In this document: in pieces, positions 29,379-38,028 of the stretch | Position numbering within the stretch: position 1 is the first letter of the stretch | Layout: each line of letters begins with the position of its first letter | Assembly: GCA_964561005.1 (NCBI GenBank) | Contig: CAZLNO010000018.1 | Location: forward strand, 1 to 44,498 | Length of the DNA stretch: 44,498 bases | Source of the DNA: CAZLNO01 sp964561005 | Lineage (GTDB): Bacteria; Pseudomonadota; Alphaproteobacteria; Kiloniellales; Rhodovibrionaceae | Direction: 5' to 3' | Program-made: the position numbers and the translations under genes | Notes under the pieces: generated by a model | The model's database searches: none | The model's input: only the letters and a program-made list of their open reading frames with translations | Told to the model about the DNA's origin: nothing

Positions 29379-29600
29379 CGATGCGGTCGCTCATCCCGTT
29401 CCGTTGCTTGTCCCGGCGTCTGGCGGCTCGGCCAAGGCGGCGGCAACCTTCGGCTTGCTTATCCTACCCATGAGGACGAGTGAAGCGGGCGCGTGCCATA
29501 CCCCGGACCCCGCGACCCGTTCGACGCAGGCCACGGCTTGGTGGCGGGCGCCTGAAGCGTCGTTGTCCGATCCCCAAAGCGCGCGCCGGGGCCATGCCTG

Positions 29601-30152
29601 TCAGGAGGAGTCGTCAGGCGGGGGCTCGTGTCCCCCGGCGTTGCCGCCCGCGCTGGACTGCGCCCGCGCCGCTGCCAGCGTGGCCATGACGCGCCGCATG
29701 TGGTTTTCCACCGTCGTCTGCGACACGCTCAGCTCGCGGGCGATCTCCCGCTGCGACTTGCCGTGGAAGCGGTTGAGGAAGAAGATGCGGCGACTGCGTT
29801 CTGGCAGCCCGGCCACCGCGCGGCGCAGACAGGCGACCTCCGCCTCAGCCAGCGCGTGGCGTTCCGGTGTCCGGCCCTCCGGCTCGCGCCACAGCAGGGC
29901 CGCGATTTCGTTCTCGATCTCGCCGCGTCGGCGCGCCTCCCGCTGATAATCCGTGGCCAGATTGGCGGCCATGCGGAAGAGGTATCCCTTGGGGTTCGTG
30001 ACCGGAGGGGCCGCCGCGCCCTCCAGAAGCTTCACGTAAAGGTCGTGGGCCACGTCGGCGGCCGCCGCGACGCACTGCAGCCGTCGGGTCAGATAGCGTA
30101 GAAGCTCCTTTTCGTGCCGATGATAGACCTGCAGCAGGCTGGCCTGATCCAT
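29601..30152 (-). CDS. FecI-like ECF sigma factor, locus A
   Basis: 183 residues. Region 2 is seen in LTRRLQCVAAAADVAHDLYV and GYLFRMAANLATDYQREARR, region 4 in GLPERSRRIFFLNRFHGKSQ and REIARELSVSQTTVENHMRR. I take the ATG at 30152; an upstream in-frame GTG at 30191 would add 13 unconserved residues. A Fur-like box at 30211-30232 upstream suggests repression by iron. It is the first gene of the leftward locus A. Confidence 0.92.
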   Translation of the reverse strand: MDQASLLQVYHRHEKELLRYLTRRLQCVAAAADVAHDLYVKLLEGAAAPPVTNPKGYLFRMAANLATDYQREARRRGEIENEIAALLWREPEGRTPERHALAEAEVACLRRAVAGLPERSRRIFFLNRFHGKSQREIARELSVSQTTVENHMRRVMATLAAARAQSSAGGNAGGHEPPPDDSS

Positions 30153-30210
30153 TGCCTCGGGTCCTGAAACCGTTCGCGCGAGTCCACCCACCTGTGCGTC
30201 GCCCGAAATC

Positions 30211-30232
30211 GCTAATGCAATTCATTCGCATT
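30211..30232. promoter_or_regulatory. Fur-like iron box, locus A sigma
   Basis: Read on the minus strand, GCGAATGAATTGCATTAGC (30229-30211) agrees with the E. coli Fur consensus GATAATGATAATCATTATC at 13 of 19 positions and keeps its spacing. It lies about 60 bases upstream of the locus A sigma gene, in the control region shared with the divergent DUF6607 gene. Confidence 0.65.
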
Positions 30233-30434
30233 TGTAAAGGGTGCCGTCGCGCCCAGACGATGGACGTGGGTTAGGGGAGGAACGAGCGTCCGGCATGTGA
30301 ACCGGCAATCGCCGACGGTTTCAGCTCGTCAAGCCGGTCCACACCAAATTCCGCGCCGCGCTGGCTTCCTGTCTTGCAGCCCCGGCGCCGCGCGAGGGTT
30401 TGACAAGGCCCGCCGCGTGGGCAAGAATAAAGAT

Positions 30435-30456
30435 GCGACTGCGTTGCATTCGCATC
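30435..30456. promoter_or_regulatory. Fur-like iron box, DUF6607 gene
   Basis: GCGACTGC-GTT-GCATTCGC is a near-perfect inverted repeat inside a longer GATGCGA...TCGCATC palindrome. It ends about 25 bases before the DUF6607 start codon and defines the motif shared by six control regions of the iron island. Confidence 0.6.
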
Positions 30457-30481
30457 TCCGGCCAGAGCAGCGGAAGCAGCG

Positions 30482-31321
30482 ATGACCCCCAAACGCTTCA
30501 CCGAAATACCGATGGTCGCGCCGGCGCCACGCCATGGCGGTGAATCTGCATTGAGGGGCCGCGCGGTGCAAGAGCCGCTGCGCGAAAACCCCCTCGACCT
30601 CGCCCGAGCGAGGCACGGACGTTGGGGCTTGCCCAATCGACCGCTTGGTCGCCGCGCGCGCTGCTCGCGCCGGCTCGGCCTGGGTCTGGCGCTGCTGGCC
30701 GCTCAAGCTGGTCTTGCCGCGGCCGGCGAGAGTTCGCCCACGGCCATGGCTGGCGCCGAGCATATCGCCCGGATGGCCGGCTGCTTCCAGGTGACCTACC
30801 GCTTCTTCGAGGATGGGGAGCACGATTATTTCAGCGAGGATTACGGTCTCGAAGATCCGATAACCTCGGTCAACGAAATCACCTCGCGCGGCCCGCGCTC
30901 GATCACGATCACGAACTATACGGTGGCCCCGGATGGTCGGCGCCGGCCGCACTGGCATCAGGTCTGGGTGTACCTCGCCGAGGACGACAAATGGCGGCAA
31001 ACGATCTGGGGCCGGACCCCGTCCAGCGACAACCGCGAGTACCGCTTCACCTGCGAGGGTCGCTGGGAGCGAAACCGCTGGATCTGTGACGCCGGCAGCG
31101 CGCCCAAGCCGTTCCGCGACGATGGCGCGCCGTTCGGCTTTCTGCGCGAAGACTACGACGTCCTGGACCGGCACAACACGATCCTGGTGACGCCGGAAGG
31201 CTGGGTGATGAGCCAGCACAACCGCAAGCTGACGGACGCGGGCGACCTCGTCGCCCACGAGATCGGCTGGATTCTCTACGACAGACAGCCCGAGGCGGAA
31301 TGCGCGGGGGAGTCCTCCTGA
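30482..31321 (+). CDS. Exported DUF6607-type protein
   Basis: 279 residues. A long N-terminal region of about 60 residues precedes a hydrophobic signal-like helix (LGLGLALLAAQAGLAAAGES). The mature part matches the DUF6607 pattern: AGCFQVTYRFFEDGEHDYFS, PHWHQVWVYLAEDDKWRQTI, YRFTCEGRWERNRWICD, and NRKLTDAGDLVAHEIGW. The biochemical role of the family is unknown; its place between two iron loci behind an iron box implies a role under iron starvation. The ATG at 30482 fits the promoter geometry; a shorter start within the first 60 residues (GTG at 30566) is possible. Two Cys could form a disulfide. Confidence 0.72.
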   Translation: MTPKRFTEIPMVAPAPRHGGESALRGRAVQEPLRENPLDLARARHGRWGLPNRPLGRRARCSRRLGLGLALLAAQAGLAAAGESSPTAMAGAEHIARMAGCFQVTYRFFEDGEHDYFSEDYGLEDPITSVNEITSRGPRSITITNYTVAPDGRRRPHWHQVWVYLAEDDKWRQTIWGRTPSSDNREYRFTCEGRWERNRWICDAGSAPKPFRDDGAPFGFLREDYDVLDRHNTILVTPEGWVMSQHNRKLTDAGDLVAHEIGWILYDRQPEAECAGESS

Positions 31322-31409
31322 CGACCTCGTGCCCGCCGGCATGGCGAAGGAGATCGCGGCGAACCTTCCGCGACAATGATCTTGTGGTTGCATTGGAAAG
31401 GAGTACCAA

Positions 31410-31868
31410 ATGAAGGTTGTCTTGACTCGGATCCCGGCTGCCGCGCTGGCCTTGACGATGGCGGGCGCCGCGCTGCCCGCCGCGGCGGAGACGGTGGTCG
31501 TCGAGATGCGCAACCAGGGCAGCGACGGCACGCCAATGGTCTTCGAGCCCGCGGTTGTCGAGATCGACCCAGGCGACACCGTGCACTTCAAGGCCACGGA
31601 TCTGGGCCACAATGTCGAGAGCCTCGACGGCATGACGCCAGACGAGGCCGTCTCCTTCAAAAGCGGCATCAACGAGGGCATCAAGGTGACGTTCGACGAG
31701 CCCGGCATCCATCCCTATCGCTGCCTGCCGCATTACGTGATGGGCATGGTCGGTGTCGTGAAAGTCGGCGACGGCGGTGACAACATGGACAAGATACGCG
31801 CCGGCCTCGGCGACGTGCCGCGTCTGGCCCGTAAGCGCTTCAAAACCTATCTCGATGCGATTGACTGA
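31410..31868 (+). CDS. Pseudoazurin (blue copper protein)
   Basis: Periplasmic type-1 copper electron carrier, 152 residues. A signal peptide covers about residues 1-26. The copper ligands of pseudoazurin are all in place: His67 (GHNVES), Cys105, His108 (YRCLPHY) and Met113 (VMGMVGVVKVG). In denitrifiers it donates electrons to nitrite or nitrous-oxide reductase; no such genes are here. It has a strong ribosome-binding site (AAAGGAG at 31397-31403) and starts 88 bases after the DUF6607 gene, perhaps in one transcript. An iron-sparing electron carrier would fit an iron-starvation island, but that is inference. Confidence 0.92.
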   Translation: MKVVLTRIPAAALALTMAGAALPAAAETVVVEMRNQGSDGTPMVFEPAVVEIDPGDTVHFKATDLGHNVESLDGMTPDEAVSFKSGINEGIKVTFDEPGIHPYRCLPHYVMGMVGVVKVGDGGDNMDKIRAGLGDVPRLARKRFKTYLDAID

Positions 31869-31971
31869 CAATCGTCAATCGGCGTCGTTCCGTCATTGCG
31901 CAGGAGCCCGGCAAATCAGCATGCTGCGATGGGAATCGCCGTCGTGACTCCGTGTCAATCCACACGAACTT

Positions 31972-31996
31972 GCAACCGTCGGCGGAAATCGGTTGC
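31972..31996. terminator. Hairpin after the pseudoazurin gene
   Basis: GCAACCG (31972-31978) and CGGTTGC (31990-31996) form a perfect seven-base stem with an 11-base loop followed by TTTC. A second small stem, CGATTGAC / GTCAATCG, overlaps the stop codon (31858-31881). Neither has a long T tract. Confidence 0.35.
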
Positions 31997-32048
31997 TTTC
32001 AGCGAGCTGCGCAGGTCCAGGCCGTTTGACCGCCATCCGCGCGTCAGG

Positions 32049-32070
32049 ACAAATCATTTGCGTTCGCGAT
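32049..32070. promoter_or_regulatory. Fur-like iron box, locus B sigma
   Basis: Contains ATCATTTGCGTTCGC, in the same register as the other boxes but with only 12 of 22 positions agreeing with the site at 30435; the right arm is the conserved half. It lies about 55 bases upstream of the locus B sigma start. Confidence 0.4.
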
Positions 32071-32122
32071 CCCGGTCCGGCCAACTGAATCCGGCCGGTT
32101 GAATGCAGGGGGAGGCAGCGGC

Positions 32123-32650
32123 GTGCGCGGCGACGTCAGGCGGGAACTGGTCAGCCTGTACCGGGACTCGCGGCCAAGCCTGCAGCGCACGATCGAGCGC
32201 ATCGTCGGCTGCCCCCACGCCGCTGATGAGCTCGTGCAGGAGAGTTTTCTGCGCTGCCTGGAGGTCGCGTCGGCCCGGCGGGTCGCGCAGCCCCGCGCCT
32301 TCTTGTTCCAGGTTGCCCGCAACCTCGCCATCGACGCGGTGCGTCGACGCCGCTTCCAGAGCGAGCTGGCGCCGGCTTTGCGCGCGCAAGCCCATACCTG
32401 GGGCGAGGCGGCCAGCGGCGACGCCGGCGAAATGCGCCAGGACTCCCGCCGCCGCGCCGAGGTCATGCTGCGGGCCCTGCGCCAACTGCCGGAGCGCGAT
32501 CGGGCGATCTTCCTGCGCGCAAAGCTGGATGGTTGGCCGCAGGCCGAGATCGCCCGGCACTACGGCGTGTCGCTGTCCACGGTGGAAAAGACGCTGCGCC
32601 GCGTGACCGCGGCGTGCCGTGCGGCCCTTGGCGAGGACGCGCCACCGTGA
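32123..32650 (+). CDS. FecI-like ECF sigma factor, locus B
   Basis: 175 residues. Region 2: IERIVGCPHAADELVQESFL and AFLFQVARNLAIDAVRRRRF; region 4: LRQLPERDRAIFLRAKLDGW and QAEIARHYGVSLSTVEKTLR. The start is decided by the ribosome-binding site GGGGGAGG at 32107-32114, seven to eight bases before GTG 32123; the in-frame TTG at 32099 has none. First gene of the rightward locus B, with FecR 79 bases downstream. Confidence 0.9.
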   Translation: MRGDVRRELVSLYRDSRPSLQRTIERIVGCPHAADELVQESFLRCLEVASARRVAQPRAFLFQVARNLAIDAVRRRRFQSELAPALRAQAHTWGEAASGDAGEMRQDSRRRAEVMLRALRQLPERDRAIFLRAKLDGWPQAEIARHYGVSLSTVEKTLRRVTAACRAALGEDAPP

Positions 32651-32729
32651 GCGGCCGGCTCGCGATGCGGTTGCGGGCCTCGCCAATCGTCTTTTAGACG
32701 GAGCGACGCCATCCAAGCTGGAGCCTGAC

Positions 32730-33758
32730 ATGGCCGAGCGGCCACCCCGCACGACGCCCGATTCCCCAAGCCCGGAGGCGGAGACCGGGACCGAGGCCGA
32801 ATCCACGGACCCGGAAGATCCCCGGATCGAGGATGCAGCCGTCGCCTGGTACTTTCGCCTGCGCGAGCCGGAGGCGGACGCCGCCGATCGCCAAGCTTTC
32901 GGCGCGTGGCTGGCCGGCGATCCGCGCCGCCGCGCCGCCTACGATCGCTTTCGCCGGACCTGGGAGGATCCGGCGCTTACGGAGGCCGCGGCGAGATTGT
33001 CGGCCGAGTCCCTCGCCCCGGCGCGCTTCCCGCGACGCGGGCGGCGGATGGTGGCCGCGATCGCCGCCGTCCTGCTCCTGGCGCTCGCCGCCGGGCTCTG
33101 GCTGCGGCTGGAGCCGGTCACGATGCTGCGCGCGGATCTGCGCTCGGGCACCGGCGAGCTGCGCGCGGCAACTCTTCCCGATGGCAGTCGTGTGACCCTG
33201 GATGCGGGCACCGCCCTGGAACTTGCGTTCACCGAGAACCAACGCCGGGTGCGGCTGCTGCGCGGCGCGGCGGTGTTCGCCGTGGAATCCGACCCGGCGC
33301 GGCCCGCCTTCACCGTGGCGCTGCGCCACGGCCGGGTGGAGGTGACCGGCACCCGCTTCCTGGTGCGTCGTCTCGACGACGGGGACCGGGTCGGCGTGCT
33401 GGAAGGCCGGGTGGCGGTGCATGCGCCCGGGCCCGCCGCCGCCCCGCTTCGCCTGTCCCGCGGCGAGGGTGCCCTGGCCGGCCCCGATGGTGCTCAGCGC
33501 GAAGCGTTCGCAGCCCGATCGGCGCTGGCATGGACCCGCGGCCGTCTGGTGGCCGAGGGGATGGCGCTGGCGGAGCTGCTGGAGCGGCTGGGGCGCCACA
33601 CCGGCCAGCGCTATCTCGTGCTGGATGGCGCCGTCGCGCGTCTGGAGGTCACCGGCACTTACGACCTGACCCGCCCGGACAAGGCGACCGCGGCGCTTTC
33701 CGCGACCCTGCCCGTGACGCTGCAGCCGCTGCCGTTTGGCGTGACCCTGGTTTACTGA
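32730..33758 (+). CDS. FecR-type anti-sigma regulator, locus B
   Basis: 342 residues. An acidic Pro/Glu-rich start leads into DUF4880 (DAAVAWYFRLREPEADAADR, GDPRRRAAYDRFRRTWEDPA), then one membrane helix (VAAIAAVLLLALAAGLWLRL), the FecR domain (ATLPDGSRVTLDAGTALELA, VRLLRGAAVFAVESDP, GRVEVTGTRFLVRR), and a C-terminal STN-like part (GRLVAEGMALAELLERLG). It should link the locus B receptor to its sigma factor. GGAG at 32720-32723 supports the ATG at 32730; upstream in-frame starts overlap the sigma gene and are unlikely. Confidence 0.93.
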   Translation: MAERPPRTTPDSPSPEAETGTEAESTDPEDPRIEDAAVAWYFRLREPEADAADRQAFGAWLAGDPRRRAAYDRFRRTWEDPALTEAAARLSAESLAPARFPRRGRRMVAAIAAVLLLALAAGLWLRLEPVTMLRADLRSGTGELRAATLPDGSRVTLDAGTALELAFTENQRRVRLLRGAAVFAVESDPARPAFTVALRHGRVEVTGTRFLVRRLDDGDRVGVLEGRVAVHAPGPAAAPLRLSRGEGALAGPDGAQREAFAARSALAWTRGRLVAEGMALAELLERLGRHTGQRYLVLDGAVARLEVTGTYDLTRPDKATAALSATLPVTLQPLPFGVTLVY

Positions 33759-33820
33759 GCGGCTTCTCCCCCCCCAACCCGCGCCGTTTTACGGGTTTTC
33801 GCCGCCCGTTCGTCTCCGTT

Positions 33821-33842
33821 GGTGCGAATGCGATGCAATCGC
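33821..33842. promoter_or_regulatory. Fur-like iron box, locus B receptor
   Basis: On the minus strand GCGATTGC-ATC-GCATTCGC is a perfect match to GCGAnTGC-N3-GCAnTCGC. It lies about 33 bases before the receptor ATG, between FecR and the receptor, the same relative place as the box in locus A. Confidence 0.6.
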
Positions 33843-33874
33843 GTACGGACCAAGGGCAGAGGCAGGGGGAGCCG

Positions 33875-36247
33875 ATGATGATCACGATCCGAGGGAGCCG
33901 GACGGCGTGCGCGGCGGCCTGCGCCGTCCTGCTTGTCGCCGCGACGCCGGGGGCCGCCGGCCAGACGGCACGGCAGCAGGCGCAGGCGGCCGCACCCGAC
34001 ATCGAGTTCGCGATCCCGGCGCAGCCGCTGGGCGCCGCGCTCAACGCCTTCGCCGCGCAGAGCGGTCTGCAGGTAAGCGTGGCGACCGACCGCTTGGCCG
34101 GCCAGGTCAGCCCCGGCGTGCGCGGCACCTATACGCCCCGACAGGCGCTGCGACGGCTGTTGCAGGGCACCGGCTTCGCTGCCCGTTTCGTCGACGACGG
34201 CACGGTCACCCTGGTGGGGGCGGAGAGCGAGGGTAGCCAGGGGCCGCTGCGCCTCGGCCCGATCACCGTGGAAGCGGCACAACAAACCGGATACCGAGCC
34301 GAGGTGCCGGCCTCGCGCCGTCTGGGCGCTCCGCTTGAGGACATTCCCCAGGGAGTCAGCGTGATCCCGGACGCGGTGCTGGAGGATCAGCGTCCGGACG
34401 ACGTGAACGACGCCCTTCTGAACAACTCAAGTGTCCAGCCCGGCGACGGCTTTTTCGCTCGACCGGTGGTGCGCGGCTTCGTGGCCAGCCAGCTTACCGA
34501 GGGCGTGGCCCAGCCGATCGTCAACAACAACAGCCGCTTCAACGAAACGGCCAACCTGGAGCGGGTGGAGATTCTGAAGGGGCCAGCCTCGGTGCTCTAC
34601 GGCAGCCTGCGCCCGGGCGGCACCGTCAACCGCATCGTCAAGAAACCGCGGGCCGAGCCCTTCGCCGCCGTGGACGTCGCCGCTGCCACCGGCGCGGAGG
34701 ACCAGGCGTTGGTCGAGGGGACGGCGGACGTGACCGGCGCCCTCGACGCCGAGGGACGGTGGCAGGGCCGGCTCGTCGCCTTGGCTCGGCACCGCGACAG
34801 CTTCCGCGACTTCATCGAGACCGACCGCTTTTTCGTCCAGCCGTCGCTGCGCTTCGAGCCGGGACCCGACACCACGATCACGCTGCGTCCCTTCTACGAG
34901 CGCGAGGAGGGCTTCCTGGACCGCGGCCTGCCGACCCTGGCCAGCGGCCAGATCGCGCCGGTGGACTTCACCACGAACCTGCAGGAGCCGAGCGACAGCA
35001 TTGTCTTCGAGAACAGCGGGGTCCGCGCGGTTCTGGAGCAGCGTCTCGGATCCGCGCTGAGCCTGGGCGCGCAGGTCTTCTACGAGCGCCACGAGGAGGA
35101 CCGCCAGTCGACGGACTTCTTCGGCGACGTGGCCGAGGACGGGCGCACCCAGCCGCGAACCTTCATCGACCAGTTCAGCACCCGCGAGATCTATGGTATC
35201 CAGAGCGACCTTGGTCTGCGGGCGTCGACCGGCCCGGTGCGCCACGAGGTGCGGGTCGGGCTGGACTACCGGGTCGACGAAGCGGAGAACGATGCCCGCC
35301 TGGCCTTCGCGCCGGCGATCGACATCTTCGATCCGCAATTCGGCCAACCACTCTCCGGCGATTTCATTCCAGACTTTCGCGGCCGGACCATCGACTCGTT
35401 CGGTGCGTTCGTGCAGGAGCGGGCCTATCTGCTGGACGATCGCGTCGTTCTGGTGGGTGGGGCGCGCTACGACCGCGCCGACCTGGAGTCCGACGGCGAT
35501 GGTCCCTTCGCGCCGCCGGACCTCTCCTTCGTGCAGGACGAGATCTCGCCGCGCGGCGGCGTCGTGGTGAAGCCGCTGCCCCGACTGTCGCTCTATGGCA
35601 GCTATTCCGAGTCCTTCGAAGCGACCGACCCCAACGCCGGGCTGCTCAATCCGGGCGAATTCACCGAGCCGGAGCTGGGCACACAGTGGGAGGCCGGCGC
35701 ACGCGTGCAGGTGGTCCCCGACCGGCTCTCAGCCACGTTGGCGGTGTTCAAGATCACCAAGGAGAACGTGCAGACCGCCGACCCCGACGATCCGAACCGC
35801 ACCGTGCAGATCGGCGAGCAGGAAAGCCGCGGCATCGAGCTGGAGATCGCGGGCGAGCCCCTGCCGGGCCTGGAGCTGCTGGCCTCCGGCACCTACAACG
35901 AGACCGAGATCACGGAGGACACCATGGGTCGCGAGGGCAACCAGCTCGCCAACGTGCCGGAGTGGGCCGGGAGCCTGGCCGCGCAGTACCGGTTCGCCGA
36001 CAGCGGCCGACTGTCCGGCCTCAGCTTCGGCGGCGCGATTTTCGTGCGCGGCGACCGCTTTGCCGACATCGACAACGATACGCCGCTCGACTCCTATACG
36101 CGCGTGGACGCCAACTTGACCTATCGGTGGAGTTCCTTCGTCGCCTCGCTCAACGTGCGGAACCTGCTCGACGAGGACTACATCCAGACGGACACCATTC
36201 CCGGACCGCCGCTGACGGCGGAGGCGCGCCTTGGCGTGCGGTTCTGA
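33875..36247 (+). CDS. TonB-dependent siderophore receptor with STN signalling domain, locus B
   Basis: 790 residues. Signal peptide (ACAAACAVLLVAATPGAAG), STN domain (EFAIPAQPLGAALNAFAAQS to RFVDDGTVTLVG), plug (LEDIPQGVSVIPDAVLEDQR, NLERVEILKGPASVLYGSLR, GGTVNRIVKKPRAE) and a barrel closing with LNVRNLLDEDYIQTD and a terminal Phe. It imports a ferrisiderophore and signals through the locus B FecR. AGGGGGAG precedes two adjacent ATGs at 33875 and 33878; an in-frame ATG at 33833 falls inside the iron box and is rejected. It differs clearly from the locus A receptor, so a different ligand is likely. Confidence 0.94.
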   Translation: MMITIRGSRTACAAACAVLLVAATPGAAGQTARQQAQAAAPDIEFAIPAQPLGAALNAFAAQSGLQVSVATDRLAGQVSPGVRGTYTPRQALRRLLQGTGFAARFVDDGTVTLVGAESEGSQGPLRLGPITVEAAQQTGYRAEVPASRRLGAPLEDIPQGVSVIPDAVLEDQRPDDVNDALLNNSSVQPGDGFFARPVVRGFVASQLTEGVAQPIVNNNSRFNETANLERVEILKGPASVLYGSLRPGGTVNRIVKKPRAEPFAAVDVAAATGAEDQALVEGTADVTGALDAEGRWQGRLVALARHRDSFRDFIETDRFFVQPSLRFEPGPDTTITLRPFYEREEGFLDRGLPTLASGQIAPVDFTTNLQEPSDSIVFENSGVRAVLEQRLGSALSLGAQVFYERHEEDRQSTDFFGDVAEDGRTQPRTFIDQFSTREIYGIQSDLGLRASTGPVRHEVRVGLDYRVDEAENDARLAFAPAIDIFDPQFGQPLSGDFIPDFRGRTIDSFGAFVQERAYLLDDRVVLVGGARYDRADLESDGDGPFAPPDLSFVQDEISPRGGVVVKPLPRLSLYGSYSESFEATDPNAGLLNPGEFTEPELGTQWEAGARVQVVPDRLSATLAVFKITKENVQTADPDDPNRTVQIGEQESRGIELEIAGEPLPGLELLASGTYNETEITEDTMGREGNQLANVPEWAGSLAAQYRFADSGRLSGLSFGGAIFVRGDRFADIDNDTPLDSYTRVDANLTYRWSSFVASLNVRNLLDEDYIQTDTIPGPPLTAEARLGVRF

Positions 36248-36286
36248 GGGACAGGCGCGGCCGGTGCCGGCGGAGGGGCGGCGGCG

Positions 36287-37459
36287 ATGACGCGCGGGCC
36301 GTGGCTCCGGGTGCATCTCTATATCGGCTTGGTGGCCGGGCTGCTGCTGGCCTTCGCCGGCCTGACCGGAAGCCTGCTGGTGTTCGACCATGCAATCGAC
36401 GAGTGGCTGAACCGCGAGCTGCTGGTGGCGCCGCACGACCCGGAGACGCGCGTTTCCGCCCAGGCGGCGGTGGCGGCCGCCGCCGGCACGGGACATGCAC
36501 CAGTCCTGCTGAACTTCCCGCGCAAAGCCGACCGGGCCTTCATCGTCGAGGCGCGCGGCGCGAACGGCTCGCCGTGGGCGGGCCAGCGCCTGCAGATCCC
36601 GGTCGATCCGCGGGACGGAACCGTGCTGGGCGTGCGGCCGGCCGAGACGCACTTGATGGCCGTGATCTACCGCCTGCACCACACCCTGCTGCTCGCCCGG
36701 AACGGCGAGGTGGCGATGGGTATCGCCGGACTGTTTGTCGTGATTTCGCTGGGCAGCGGCGTCTACCTCTGGTGGCCGGGGCGGGGCAAACTGGGACGCG
36801 CGCTGGTGGTCAAGCGCGGTGCTGCGCCGGTGCGGGTGATCTTCGACCTGCACCGGACCTTCGGGATCTACTCGATGGCGGTGCTGCTGGCGGTGGTGCT
36901 GACCGGCATCTACCTGGTGTTCCCCGACTATGTGCGGCCGTTGGTGGCGCAGGTGTCGCCGCTGAGCGAGGTGCCCACCGGCGTGCGATCGGCTCCGCCC
37001 GGTCCCGGCGCGGCGCCGATCGGCTTGGATGCGGCATTGGCCGCCGCGCGCCGGGTGTTTCCCGAAGGCGAGGTCAAGTTCGTCCTGCTGCCGCGCGATG
37101 ACGCCGGGGTTTACCGCATCGCCGTGCGCCAGCCGGGGGAAGTGCGGCGCAGCGGCGCGCTCAGCGGCGTCGCCGTGGCGCCGGGCAGCGGCAAGGTGCT
37201 GGCGGTCATCGATTCCCGCGACGCCACCGCGGGGGACGTCTTTCTCAACTGGCTGTTTCCGATACACAACGGCGAGGCCTTCGGCCTGGCCGGGCGCTGG
37301 ATCGTCTTTGTCGTCGGGCTTGTCCCCAGCGTCCTCTACACGACGGGCTTTGTGCTGTGGCGTCTCCGACGGGCGGCGCGGCGACACCGCGTTGCCCGGC
37401 TTCGAGCCGCGGAGACGCGTGCCGGCGGCCGCGCGGGATCGCGGACACGTATTCAATGA
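36287..37459 (+). CDS. PepSY-associated membrane protein, likely ferrisiderophore reductase, locus B
   Basis: 390 residues, PepSY_TM family. Membrane helices: LYIGLVAGLLLAFAGLTGSL, GIAGLFVVISLGSGVYLWWP, SMAVLLAVVLTGIYLVFPDY and WIVFVVGLVPSVLYTTGFVL. Conserved His occur in YRLHHTLLLARNGE, FDLHRTFGIY and FPIHNGEAFG. Expected to act at the inner membrane on the iron complex brought in by the locus B receptor, 39 bases upstream. The Arg-rich last 30 residues are not conserved. The ATG at 36287 fits the first helix. Confidence 0.88.
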   Translation: MTRGPWLRVHLYIGLVAGLLLAFAGLTGSLLVFDHAIDEWLNRELLVAPHDPETRVSAQAAVAAAAGTGHAPVLLNFPRKADRAFIVEARGANGSPWAGQRLQIPVDPRDGTVLGVRPAETHLMAVIYRLHHTLLLARNGEVAMGIAGLFVVISLGSGVYLWWPGRGKLGRALVVKRGAAPVRVIFDLHRTFGIYSMAVLLAVVLTGIYLVFPDYVRPLVAQVSPLSEVPTGVRSAPPGPGAAPIGLDAALAAARRVFPEGEVKFVLLPRDDAGVYRIAVRQPGEVRRSGALSGVAVAPGSGKVLAVIDSRDATAGDVFLNWLFPIHNGEAFGLAGRWIVFVVGLVPSVLYTTGFVLWRLRRAARRHRVARLRAAETRAGGRAGSRTRIQ

Positions 37460-37588
37460 TACGGTGAGTGCGTCCCGCATTGGCCTAGACGACATGTCTG
37501 TCAGCGGGGGCGGGCGGCCCGCCTCCAGGTGTGCTGAGATACGTGGGTTGCACCGCCGAGTGCCAAGCCACAAGCACACAGAAACCGC

Positions 37589-37636
37589 ATCATAGACGAT
37601 TATAACGTCTACGTCGGGCTGGACATCCACAAAGAT
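37589..37636 (+). mobile_element. IS110-family transposase N-terminal fragment
   Basis: The frame reads DDYNVYVGLDIHKD, the start of the DEDD catalytic domain of IS110-type transposases (first catalytic Asp in GLDIHKD). It is cut directly after HKD by the start of an ISAs1-like element at 37637. Sixteen codons remain and no product is expected. Confidence 0.65.
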
Positions 37637-38022
37637 CAGGGTGAAATCATCAATCGTTAACCGGCGAGGACGGCTTCGCGGAAGGTTGGGCTCATGGCGG
37701 CTTTGAGGCGCTTTCGCTTGAGGGAGAGTTTGGTTGGTTCGCGCCGGAGCATGTTGAGGACAGCGCGTCGGATCATGGCGAGGTTGTGCGCGGCGTGATC
37801 CTTGCGGGTCCGGCATTCGTCCTCGCGGAACGCCACGTCGAGGGACCAGTGGAGATTGTTTTCGACGCTCCAGTGGCCACGTACGGCGGCGGCCAGACGG
37901 ATAGGGTCAGGCGGCAGGGAGGAGATGTAGGGCCGCGTTTCGGTCGTGGTCTGCCCGGTTATTTTGTTCGTGCTGTGTTTGGTAACGGCGGCGATACTCG
38001 CTAGGCCCGCCCATTCGGGGTG
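37637..38022 (-). mobile_element. ISAs1-family transposase C-terminal fragment, minus strand
   Basis: From about 38022 down to the stop at 37657 the frame gives HPEWAGLASIAAVTKHS, TRPYISSLPPDPIRLAAAVR, GHWSVENNLHWSLDVAFRED, ECRTRKDHAAHNLAMIRRAV and a basic tail. HWxxENxLHWxLDVxFxED is the ISAs1 signature around the catalytic Glu. The N-terminal two thirds are missing. CAGGGTGAAATC at 37637, just outside the stop codon, is a candidate terminal repeat and marks the insertion point in the IS110 relic. An in-frame extension above 38022 is antisense to the next fragment and not real. Confidence 0.8.
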
Positions 38023-38028
38023 GCGCCC

